DNA of 64,000 nucleotides, from assembly GCF_000807855.2 (NCBI RefSeq), contig NZ_JRYR02000002.1, positions 759,756-823,755 on the forward strand, written 5' to 3'. How positions within the stretch are numbered: the first letter of the stretch is position 1; each line of letters starts with the position of its first letter. The stretch is from Flammeovirga pacifica. Its GTDB lineage: Bacteria > Bacteroidota > Bacteroidia > Cytophagales > Flammeovirgaceae. Below the pieces are notes generated by a model, which ran no database searches, was not told the origin of the DNA, and saw only the letters and a list, made by a program, of their open reading frames with translations. Of this stretch, positions 9,233-17,111 are shown piece after piece. The translations under genes and the position numbers were made by a program.

Positions 9233-10108
9233 TTACACTGCATTTCTTTTCATTGTACTTCCCACTACCTTTACGATAATCAGGGCTAAAGAACCTACAA
9301 TACTCCCCACTAAAAATTCAGCTAAAATTGATGGTATAGCATGTAAAGCATCATGTATTTGATGAATGTTATGTACAAAAATACCACCTGCTACTAATAA
9401 CATAGCTAGGGTACCAATGACAGATAAACTCTTTATCACCCATGGCAAAGCATTGACTAACAAAAGGCCCACTTTAGCTACAAAGTTATTTTTTCCATTG
9501 GCTGATTGAATTAACTTAATCCCAAAATCATCCATACGGACAATCAATGCAACCAAACCATAAACACCTAATGTTGCAATGATAGCTGCTAAAGACACCG
9601 ATGCAATTTGAATAGAAAGTTCTTGATCGATAACAGCACTTAATGCTACAATAACTATTTCAACAGAAAGAATAAAATCTACTATGATGGCCGATTTCAC
9701 TTTTTGTTTCTCATGGGCTAATTGTTCTTCTTCTGAACGGTTTTCTTTTGCTTGAGCCGCTTTTGCATGTCCCTTATCAAAGAAATAATGATATACTTTT
9801 TCTGCTCCTTCATATGCCAAATAAATACCTCCTATTACTAATATTGGTATAATAGACCAAGGCACAAATGCACTTAATAAAAATGCTAGCGGTAAAATAA
9901 TAAGCTTATTGATAAATGAGCCTTTGCATATCGCCCATAAAACTGGAATCTCTCTTGAGGCTTGAAAACCCGAAGCCTTTTCTGCTGTTACAGCTAAATC
10001 ATCACCCAATATTCCACCTGCTTTTTGAGTGGCTATTTTGGTAGTTACAGCAACATCGTCCATGATAACAGCGATGTCGTCTAATAAAGCAAAAAATCCT
10101 GATGCCAT
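9233..10108 (-). CDS. DUF808/YedI-family inner-membrane protein
   Basis: 291-aa multi-pass membrane protein of the DUF808 (YedI) family. The start MASGFFALLDDIAVIMDDVA and the KAGGILGDDLAVTAEKASGF segment are the family signature. Several hydrophobic helices follow (for example about 69-95, 139-165, 170-190, 210-240 and 255-285). The function of the family is not established; it is widespread in bacteria and not linked to glycans. No partner gene is evident on either side. Confidence 0.88.
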   Translation of the reverse strand: MASGFFALLDDIAVIMDDVAVTTKIATQKAGGILGDDLAVTAEKASGFQASREIPVLWAICKGSFINKLIILPLAFLLSAFVPWSIIPILVIGGIYLAYEGAEKVYHYFFDKGHAKAAQAKENRSEEEQLAHEKQKVKSAIIVDFILSVEIVIVALSAVIDQELSIQIASVSLAAIIATLGVYGLVALIVRMDDFGIKLIQSANGKNNFVAKVGLLLVNALPWVIKSLSVIGTLAMLLVAGGIFVHNIHQIHDALHAIPSILAEFLVGSIVGSLALIIVKVVGSTMKRNAV

Positions 10109-10228
10109 AGTATTTTGAAAGTTTGTTTAAATTAGAAAAGAAGTAATAAATTATAAAAAAATCACTATTTATCCGTCATACATATTATATAATTGAAAAA
10201 ATAAAGATAATGAGTTTTATTGTATACC

Positions 10229-11725
10229 TTATTTAGTATGTATAGGTATATTCTTATTTCTTAATCCATGGGTATTAATTTCAGTTATTTCGTTGATATG
10301 ATTATTAATGAATTTTTGAGCATCTCCATTAATATAATCTGTTAGGAAAATTAGATTATGTTCTATTTTTGCTCCTTCAAGGATAATTTTAGGTAAATCA
10401 ATTTGATATAATTTATCAGTCCTTTCATCTATTTCACCATTAGTGATTACAAATAACTTTCTCTCACCGGTTCCCTCAAACATACTAGGATCACCCATTT
10501 TTAGATGATCAGGTAAAATATATACAGTCGTTGACTTTAATAAATTATTCTCCTCTAGAAAAGTCACTAAAGAACCTACTTGATAATCTAGAGCAGAAAT
10601 CATAAACTCTAACTTATTTTCTCTTTTAGCCACTTTTCCTTCCATTCTATCATCATAAAAACCATCTGGAAAATGGGTGTCAGAAGTAGATATGATCATT
10701 GCGAAACTTTCATCATGAACTTTCTTTAACTCTCTTTTAGCAATGTCAAATAGGTCTTTATCTCTTAAACCAAACCAACTTTCATAACCAGTTCTTTTTG
10801 TATTTCTGATATCATAAACTTCATCAATTTTAAAAGAATTCACCATATCTAGTGTTCCTGAAAAATCTGCCATTCCAATAATAAAAGAGGATTGATAACC
10901 ACACAGTTTGAATACATGTCCTAAACTTGAAATATTAGAATAATAACTATCATTGAAACTTTCATTTGGGTCTAAACCAAAAAAAGCAGGAAATCCTGTC
11001 ATCATTGTATATAAAGAGCCACTGGTCCAAGAGCTTCCTTCATTTTGATAAATGTCAATCGCATTCCATTTCTTTTTTAAACGATTTAAGTTGGGAGTCA
11101 AATGTTCATATTTTTTAGATAAAAGTCCTCTTTCCAATGATTCCATTGAAATTATCAGAATATTTTTTCCCTTTTTAGCTACAATTGATGAAGGCCTAAC
11201 ATAATCAGCCATATTATTTTCCTCTAAAACTTCATCAAACTTTTGTGCACCTTTAGGTAAAAATAATTGTGCTAATGTCTTAGAATCCCTTAAAAAATTT
11301 CCTTGAAATAATATAATTGAAGAGGCTAATAAGAGTAAAACTATTTTTGAATATTGTAAAAACTGCTGACCTCTTTCATTATTATTTTTCTTCTCAAGGA
11401 ATTTATTGAATGAATAAGAATAAAAAAAGATGACATTTAATAACACAAAAGAAACTGTGGCAATAATAACTTCAATCCAAAATAATGCCCCTACATCAAA
11501 AATACCTCTTAATGTAAAATGAACATAATATTGATACCCTATAAAACCTTGAGTAAAAAATAGAGAAAACCCTTGTGCAATAATAAAACTTGAAGAGATT
11601 AAACCAAATAACAGACGAAGTCTTGAATTCTTGACATATGAATGAAGTAGTAAGGATATGAGTACAAATAATAACAATAAAACCATATAGGTCTTACCTC
11701 CAAAAAAATAAAATCCGTTATACAT
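10229..11725 (-). CDS. LTA-synthase/sulfatase-fold membrane protein
   Basis: 498-aa protein with about five N-terminal transmembrane helices (residues 10-155) followed by an extracytoplasmic alkaline-phosphatase/sulfatase-fold domain of the lipoteichoic-acid-synthase type. Visible marks are NILIISMESLERGLL (metal-binding Glu), HLTPNLNRLKK, SSWTSGSLYTMMTGFPAFF with the likely nucleophile Thr of WTSGS, STSDTHFPDGF and ILPDHLKMGDPSMF. In Gram-negative bacteria such proteins transfer phosphoglycerol or phosphoethanolamine to surface glycans or lipids; the substrate here is unknown. The start codon overlaps the stop of the upstream AlkB-type gene by one base (TAATG), so the two are translationally coupled. 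Confidence 0.8.
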   Translation of the reverse strand: MYNGFYFFGGKTYMVLLLLFVLISLLLHSYVKNSRLRLLFGLISSSFIIAQGFSLFFTQGFIGYQYYVHFTLRGIFDVGALFWIEVIIATVSFVLLNVIFFYSYSFNKFLEKKNNNERGQQFLQYSKIVLLLLASSIILFQGNFLRDSKTLAQLFLPKGAQKFDEVLEENNMADYVRPSSIVAKKGKNILIISMESLERGLLSKKYEHLTPNLNRLKKKWNAIDIYQNEGSSWTSGSLYTMMTGFPAFFGLDPNESFNDSYYSNISSLGHVFKLCGYQSSFIIGMADFSGTLDMVNSFKIDEVYDIRNTKRTGYESWFGLRDKDLFDIAKRELKKVHDESFAMIISTSDTHFPDGFYDDRMEGKVAKRENKLEFMISALDYQVGSLVTFLEENNLLKSTTVYILPDHLKMGDPSMFEGTGERKLFVITNGEIDERTDKLYQIDLPKIILEGAKIEHNLIFLTDYINGDAQKFINNHINEITEINTHGLRNKNIPIHTK

Positions 11726-12747
11726 TATTTACTTAGCCTTTTATGCATAATTGAAAACCAAATCCATGGAAAAAGTGAACATATAATAGCTGCAGGATAC
11801 CCAAATGGCAACTCAGGCGCCTCTTCTTTATGTTCTAATGTATGATACTTTTTTGACGCTCTATAGTGATGATCAGAATGTCTTGTTAATTCAAATAATA
11901 TGATTCTTCCAAAAGTATAATTCGCATTCCAAGAATGTTTTGGTGATACCCTTTCATAACGTCCGTTATCCAATTTGTTTCTAGAAAGGCCATAATGTTC
12001 GATGTAATTGATGGTTTCTAAAAGTAACATGCCTACTACTCCAGATAGAGAAATAAATAACATTGTTTTCACATCAAAAAAGAAGAATAGAAGCGACAGA
12101 TAAATAGCTGTAAATACTACATACCATAACATGTTATTCTTAACGCTCATAAGTTTACCTTGAAGAATTTTGGATTGAATTTTCCATGCATCAACATAAG
12201 ATAAGATGACACTCTTCAACCAGAATATATATAAGAAATCTCCTTTCTTTGCAGATGCAGGATCTAAAGGTGTAGCTACATTTCTATGATGACCATGATT
12301 ATGCTCTATATAAAAATGCATATAGAATTCTGGGAGTAAAAGTATTTGAGCAAATACTTGTTCAAACTTCTTATTTCTGTGTCCTAATTCATGAGCGACA
12401 TTAATACCATTCACTCCCATTACAAAACCTAAACTAATAAGCATACCTATTAATTCAGAAGTAGAATAATCGTTGGTTGACCATTGTACTCCAGCATATA
12501 TTAAAAGTCCATACACCCAAGCAATATTGAAATATAAAAACCAATCATATAATCTATTGTAGGTTTTATTATTTACCTCCGATACTTCCTTACTTTTGGG
12601 TAATACAAGGTCTAAAATTGGTACAACTACAAAGGCAAAAACTACCGTTAACCATGATAAAGCCCCTCCGAAATGTAAACCTATCAAGCAACATAAAGGT
12701 ATTAAGTAAGCTGAAATGTATTTAATTTCTCTAATAATAGTAGACAT
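11725..12747 (-). CDS. AlkB-type membrane di-iron hydroxylase (alkane 1-monooxygenase-like)
   Basis: 340-aa integral membrane non-haem di-iron oxygenase. The histidine clusters of AlkB-type hydroxylases are all present: NVAHELGHRNKK (H119, H123), IEHNHGHHRNVATPLDPASA (H149, H153, H154), NYIEHYGL (H251) and LTRHSDHHYRASKKYHTLEH (H290, H293, H294). Hydrophobic helices lie between them. The family hydroxylates terminal methyl groups of alkanes or fatty chains using O2 and rubredoxin; no rubredoxin gene is nearby. Its one-base TAATG overlap with the LTA-synthase-like gene suggests that the real substrate may be a membrane or lipid component rather than alkanes (inference). Confidence 0.88.
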   Translation of the reverse strand: MSTIIREIKYISAYLIPLCCLIGLHFGGALSWLTVVFAFVVVPILDLVLPKSKEVSEVNNKTYNRLYDWFLYFNIAWVYGLLIYAGVQWSTNDYSTSELIGMLISLGFVMGVNGINVAHELGHRNKKFEQVFAQILLLPEFYMHFYIEHNHGHHRNVATPLDPASAKKGDFLYIFWLKSVILSYVDAWKIQSKILQGKLMSVKNNMLWYVVFTAIYLSLLFFFFDVKTMLFISLSGVVGMLLLETINYIEHYGLSRNKLDNGRYERVSPKHSWNANYTFGRIILFELTRHSDHHYRASKKYHTLEHKEEAPELPFGYPAAIICSLFPWIWFSIMHKRLSK

Positions 12748-12811
12748 ATCAATTTTCGGTTAGTTTTTTCTAATGTACTCATTATTTAAATCATTGTAAA
12801 AAATGTCAAGT

Positions 12812-13927
12812 TTAATCGCATAATTCAAAAGATAATTTTTCAGATTCTTGACCATTAATGATTAAGCTAACCTGATGTATTCCTGCATAATAAGTACGTG
12901 TCGTAATTCGTCTAAAGGATTGTTGACGCTGGATTATTCTAGTTTTTTTCCCTTTGTATTCTCCTTCACTTATTTTGAAAACTTTTTTCGAATGGGTACC
13001 ATTCTTTTTTAAAAAGTAGAGACCATATTCAATTCTTACCTTTTCTAACTTTGATGATGTATTTATTATTTCAAATTGAAAGTCTAAAGCACCTCCAAAT
13101 TTTACTTTGGGCGATAATATTGTAAAGTCTTTAATTTCAAATGTTTTAGGTGATGCATATCCAAAAAGTTGAAGTACTTCGCACCTGCCTTCTTTTAGTA
13201 ACGTTCTACAGGCATGCTTAATCAATGCATCTGTTTCTATAGTTTCCCCCATCCATTTATTTGCAATATCAATCATGAATTGGGGATGATCTTTTGATAT
13301 ATCATTTAAATTATTGGCAACACTTCTTCTTACATATTCAGATGAATCATTTTTCAAATTCTCTAAAATTGCCATAAGAGGTAAAGGGTCCTTTTTTAAT
13401 GCAGGAAATGCAACCCCCCAAGGTAACCTAGGACGGGTGCCTTCTGAAGAAAGTCTTCTGACATGTTCATTTTCATGTTTTGACCATTCAAAAGCCACCT
13501 CTAACATCTTTTGTTGATTTTTAATAATAAACGGTCGAACGGCAAACTCACAAGAGGTAAAAGGTGTGATTTTAGGAAAAGCTTGGATGGATGTTGGGAA
13601 ATCGTCTAAACCGTACTTTTCAATTATTTCAGGAATAAAAATAAAACCGAGACTTGCGTACATTAATTCTTGATAACCTACTTTTTGATAATATTCAATC
13701 ATCATTATCAGTTGATCGACACACTTTTTAAAATTTTCATCCAAACGCCCTCTTACAATAACTGCCATATGCGAGGTACGTTCTTTTAATTCTTTTTTCT
13801 CCCAATGTGTATCAAATACTTCGGTAATAAATGAAGTTCTATCAAAGGATGTTGTTATTTCTTCTAATGAATCGGCTACTAAATCAACAAATGCAGTAGA
13901 ATAGATATTTTTTAACGGTTCTGCCAT
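12812..13927 (-). CDS. AlkC-type DNA alkylation repair glycosylase
   Basis: 371-aa HEAT-like-repeat DNA glycosylase of the AlkC family, which removes 3-methyladenine type lesions. I chose the ATG at 13927 (MAEPLKNIY, the usual AlkC beginning) over the TTG three codons earlier. The AlkC signature HVRRLSSEGTRPRLPW is present near residue 165, followed by YVRRSVANNLNDISKDHP and LIKHACRTLLKEG repeats. After about residue 270 there is a beta-rich Ig-like domain (FGGALDFQFEIINTSSK and on), which fits the AlkC subgroup carrying a C-terminal Ig-like domain. The protein is cytoplasmic. It is next to the hydroxylase gene by position only; both gaps are about 60-130 bases. Confidence 0.87.
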   Translation of the reverse strand: MAEPLKNIYSTAFVDLVADSLEEITTSFDRTSFITEVFDTHWEKKELKERTSHMAVIVRGRLDENFKKCVDQLIMMIEYYQKVGYQELMYASLGFIFIPEIIEKYGLDDFPTSIQAFPKITPFTSCEFAVRPFIIKNQQKMLEVAFEWSKHENEHVRRLSSEGTRPRLPWGVAFPALKKDPLPLMAILENLKNDSSEYVRRSVANNLNDISKDHPQFMIDIANKWMGETIETDALIKHACRTLLKEGRCEVLQLFGYASPKTFEIKDFTILSPKVKFGGALDFQFEIINTSSKLEKVRIEYGLYFLKKNGTHSKKVFKISEGEYKGKKTRIIQRQQSFRRITTRTYYAGIHQVSLIINGQESEKLSFELCD

Positions 13928-14055
13928 AAGAATCAATTTATAAAATAACAGGTTGACTGCTAAATCATACTTTAGTAAATCTTTATAATGTAGTAGAAAA
14001 GCTCTTAAACGTAAATCAAGGGATGATAATTCAAGTTTTTAGAATGAGTACAATA

Positions 14056-15090
14056 CTACATTAAGATGCCTTTATTCGGTGTTACATTTGGAGGAAGTTC
14101 TGTTTCATTTAGCATTTCCTTTAAATCAATTTCAATGGTTCTACAAAGAGATAACATTGGTATATCATTAGCCATCCCTTGAAAAGGGTTTTCTGTATAA
14201 TCACCTATTAATTCCATCATGATATACATCCAACTTAATAAAACAGTGATGGGAATGGAAATAATCATACCCCATTCTCCAGAATTCATTAATGATGGCA
14301 TCATACTAAATGGCATCAAAACAATAAAAATTCCAATAAAGTATCTACTCATGTTAGCATATTGTCGAGGCAATGGGAATTTTTTAATTCGTTCATTTTT
14401 CCCTTGGAGTGCATAGAAACTTTGTAATAGTTTAGATAATTCCATGTGCCTAAAATCATCTAATAATCCCTTCTCTCTTAAAGTATGAAGATCTCTTGAT
14501 TGCTCATTAATAATTTGTGTAGCCGTATTTTGATAAGCAACCAAACGATCATGTTCATTCGGTGGTAAGTAATAACTTAACTCTGATTTTGTCATTTGAT
14601 CAGAAATGAGTCCCAACCCAAAGTTTTCTTGATAAAACTTCGCTGTTCTTCCAATTGCCCCTTTTTGACTGATATGTTCCCAAGGTGTTGGAGTTAATAA
14701 TTGACTTCGATGGGCATATAACCAGCCAATATGTCTATAAATCAATCTTTTCTTAACTGCTTTTATCTCTTGATCAGATACTTTTTGATCTGAAAAAAAA
14801 TTGGTAATAAAGCTATCAACGTGCATTCCCCAAGTGCGACTTTCATTAATAATCCCTCCCCATATTTTTCTAGCTTCCCACATTCTATTATAGGCTTGGT
14901 TATTTTTAAAACCTACATAAAAAGCTACAGAAGTACCTATTATTGATACTGGTAACCATGGGATAGTTAGAGTAATGTATTCTTTATAATATAAAAATGC
15001 AAAAGTAGACATGAGTAAAGTAAGCCATATTAAATGTCCACCTGACCAACGAATCACATTTTTGAAAGGAACAGCTCTAGAGATTATCAT
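14056..15090 (-). CDS. Bestrophin-family (UPF0187) ion channel
   Basis: 344-aa bestrophin-like chloride/ion channel homologue. The start MIISRAVPFKNVIRW at 15090 matches the family; the frame stays open to 15159, but that extension lies over a terminator hairpin of the neighbouring gene and encodes residues unlike the family, so I excluded it. Visible features: two hydrophobic pairs (about 22-62 and 220-275), the FKNNQAYNRMWEARKIWGG segment and the C-terminal MELIGDYTENPFQGMANDIP motif, equivalent to the acidic calcium-clasp region of eukaryotic bestrophins. It should form a homopentamer in the inner membrane. No operon partner. Confidence 0.85.
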   Translation of the reverse strand: MIISRAVPFKNVIRWSGGHLIWLTLLMSTFAFLYYKEYITLTIPWLPVSIIGTSVAFYVGFKNNQAYNRMWEARKIWGGIINESRTWGMHVDSFITNFFSDQKVSDQEIKAVKKRLIYRHIGWLYAHRSQLLTPTPWEHISQKGAIGRTAKFYQENFGLGLISDQMTKSELSYYLPPNEHDRLVAYQNTATQIINEQSRDLHTLREKGLLDDFRHMELSKLLQSFYALQGKNERIKKFPLPRQYANMSRYFIGIFIVLMPFSMMPSLMNSGEWGMIISIPITVLLSWMYIMMELIGDYTENPFQGMANDIPMLSLCRTIEIDLKEMLNETELPPNVTPNKGILM

Positions 15091-15137
15091 ATTATAATTG
15101 AATAGAAAGTAAAACGAATGAATATTAAAACTACAAA

Positions 15138-15170
15138 AAAAGAGATGAATGCAAAACATTCACCTCTTTT
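15138..15170 (-). terminator. Terminator hairpin after the GH47 gene
   Basis: AAAGAGATGAATG and CATTCACCTCTTT form a hairpin with one mismatch and a 5-base loop, flanked by A/T runs, 22 bases past the GH47 stop at 15192. It marks the end of the activase-GRE-cupin-GH47 transcript. Confidence 0.65.
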
Positions 15171-15191
15171 AATATTTTTTATAAAATCAAT

Positions 15192-16652
15192 TTATTTCAA
15201 ACCAATTTTATTTCCTTTCCAACCTTTATCCCAAGTGTTTTTCAAAGGATGTGCTTCAGTATTTAACACATACTTCTCTAAGTCAAATACTTCTGCAGGT
15301 GCAAAGAATAAATAACAATACTTCATTGTTTCTGCAAAGAAGAAACTTTCTAATGTATCCCATTTTTCTTTAGTTCTCACATCCTTTAATTGAACATAAC
15401 CATTTTCAACTTGGCAATATTTCTCGATGCTTTCGAACATTTTCTTTCCTTGATCGTAATATTTTTTATTTCCTGTTGCTCTCCATACATAGTAAGTCGA
15501 TTCTATCGCTTCAGGACGCATCATATAGTATTCAGCTCCTTCATAGAATGGTTCCATGGTAGTGTAATCTACCGCTTCTGGCTCTATACCATTTTTAAAC
15601 CACATTTTACTAATAGACGCTTGTAATTTTTCTGCTCTATCAGTTGATCCGTCTAAAACATAACATAAGTTCCAGAAACAATCTAATGCTCCAAATCTAG
15701 TTGAATGTCTTTCACCTGTATTCATATCAGCCCAACCAATCCAATACTCACCTGGTACTGAAGTAGTATCTACTAAGTATTTATTTACCGCATCTCTTGA
15801 TACATTATACCACTCTAAGAAGTCTTCATCACCAAATAATAAATAACCTTTTAAAAGGTACTCATAATAAGCATCGATACCACCAGAAATGTGCGCTCTT
15901 GTATCTTCCCACTTACCTGTATCTTGGTCAATCCAAGAACCTTGAAGACCTGTTTTTCCTCTTCTGTCGTAAGCAGCTTTAATACCTCTTTTACAAAGGT
16001 CATAGTATTTATTATTTCCAGTGATTTTTGATAATGTACCATACTCCAGCATCATTGAACCAATCTCACATGGGTTAGTACCTTGACCACTAACAGCACC
16101 TGTTTTTAGATTAACCAAACGATAAGGAATACCTGTTGGTGATTCGAATACAGGTAACATTCTATCTGCCAAATCTATAGCTAGATCTAAAAATCTTTGA
16201 TCACCATCTAATTGATAAGAAGAAATCAAGCCACCTAAAATACGAATTGCAATTTCAAATTGTTGAACATCAAGGTCTTTATCAAAATCTAATTCAGTAA
16301 AGATTAACTCTTTACATTCTTTCATTTCCTTATCTAAGCCCATTAAATACATCGTAGAAAATGCATCTACCGGTGTCATTAATAAAGATTCAGCATACCA
16401 GTTATGCCCTTTTTGTGAAATAGGATTTACAGCATCCAAACCTTTAGCATAATCCATATATGCTCTCCATCCTTTGACGAATGCCGCTTTTACTCTTCCT
16501 TGATATTCCAATTTTTCTTCCGTTGAAATATCCTCTTTTTTTTCTGTATTATCTTGTTTTGCATTAGTACTACACGATGCAAATATCACCGATGTAAAGG
16601 CAATTAAAATAAATGCAGTAATTGATTGTAATGTTATTTTTCTCATTTTCAT
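15192..16652 (-). CDS. GH47 (class I) alpha-1,2-mannosidase, lipoprotein
   Basis: 486-aa glycoside hydrolase of family GH47, best known from eukaryotic N-glycan trimming but present in some bacteria. A lipobox signal (VIFASC, Cys27) predicts a lipoprotein. Family motifs in order: AFVKGWRAYMDYAKGLDAVNPIS, LMTPVDAFSTMYLMGLDKEM, QFEIAIRILGGLISSYQLDGD, FESPTGIPYRLVNLKTG, GSMMLEYGTLSKITGNNKYY, RPEAIESTYYVWRATGNKKY and the C-terminal NTEAHPL, whose Thr coordinates the catalytic calcium. The length and all landmarks look intact. It should remove alpha-1,2-mannose with inversion. It lies 42 bases behind the cupin gene and appears co-transcribed with a glycyl radical enzyme, which is unusual. Confidence 0.92.
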   Translation of the reverse strand: MKMRKITLQSITAFILIAFTSVIFASCSTNAKQDNTEKKEDISTEEKLEYQGRVKAAFVKGWRAYMDYAKGLDAVNPISQKGHNWYAESLLMTPVDAFSTMYLMGLDKEMKECKELIFTELDFDKDLDVQQFEIAIRILGGLISSYQLDGDQRFLDLAIDLADRMLPVFESPTGIPYRLVNLKTGAVSGQGTNPCEIGSMMLEYGTLSKITGNNKYYDLCKRGIKAAYDRRGKTGLQGSWIDQDTGKWEDTRAHISGGIDAYYEYLLKGYLLFGDEDFLEWYNVSRDAVNKYLVDTTSVPGEYWIGWADMNTGERHSTRFGALDCFWNLCYVLDGSTDRAEKLQASISKMWFKNGIEPEAVDYTTMEPFYEGAEYYMMRPEAIESTYYVWRATGNKKYYDQGKKMFESIEKYCQVENGYVQLKDVRTKEKWDTLESFFFAETMKYCYLFFAPAEVFDLEKYVLNTEAHPLKNTWDKGWKGNKIGLK

Positions 16653-16694
16653 TTATAGTTAAAGGATTGTCTCCTAAGTTAATTTATAAGTAAT

Positions 16695-17108
16695 TTATTT
16701 CCAGATTTGATTAATTTCATTTAGAAATTGTTGATGTTGACTTTGATTGAAATCAAAAAATTCAAAATCTCCAAGATGAGTTTTATCTTTTTCAATGATC
16801 AAAACTTTCGCTCCCTCTTTTAGAGCGATAGTATGCCAAACATTAACAGGGATATTATACGTCACTCCCTCTTTCATTTCTTCCATATCATAAGAAATTT
16901 CATCATTATTGATAATAGCAGAAACTAAAATAGCTTTGCCCGAAATTAATAAAAAAGCTTCGTCTGTTTGGTAATGAATATCAAGTCTTTTGATATTTTC
17001 TGGTAAACTAGCCTCCTCAAAATTAAGTTGTGCCACTTGCCACCCTTCTCTAATTAAAAAAGGATTGTACCCCTCTGCTTGATGTGTATATCTCTCTGTA
17101 ATTTCCAT
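16695..17108 (-). CDS. Small cupin-domain protein
   Basis: 137-aa single-cupin protein. A beta-barrel metal-site pattern is partly visible: the first motif IHYQTDEAFLLISGKAILV (about 47-65) has His and Glu spaced as in cupin motif 1, and the second is YNIPVNVWHTIALKEGAKVLII with one His. There is no signal peptide. It begins three bases after the stop of the glycyl radical enzyme gene and precedes GH47, so it belongs to the same operon. Small cupins may bind sugars, isomerise them or sense a metabolite; nothing here decides between these. Confidence 0.72.
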   Translation of the reverse strand: MEITERYTHQAEGYNPFLIREGWQVAQLNFEEASLPENIKRLDIHYQTDEAFLLISGKAILVSAIINNDEISYDMEEMKEGVTYNIPVNVWHTIALKEGAKVLIIEKDKTHLGDFEFFDFNQSQHQQFLNEINQIWK

Positions 17109-17111
17109 GGC

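Noticed and set aside
15091-15159. N-terminal extension of the bestrophin gene
   Set aside because: The extension overlaps the GH47 terminator hairpin and encodes Phe/Cys-rich residues unlike the family; the family start MIISRAVPF is at 15090.
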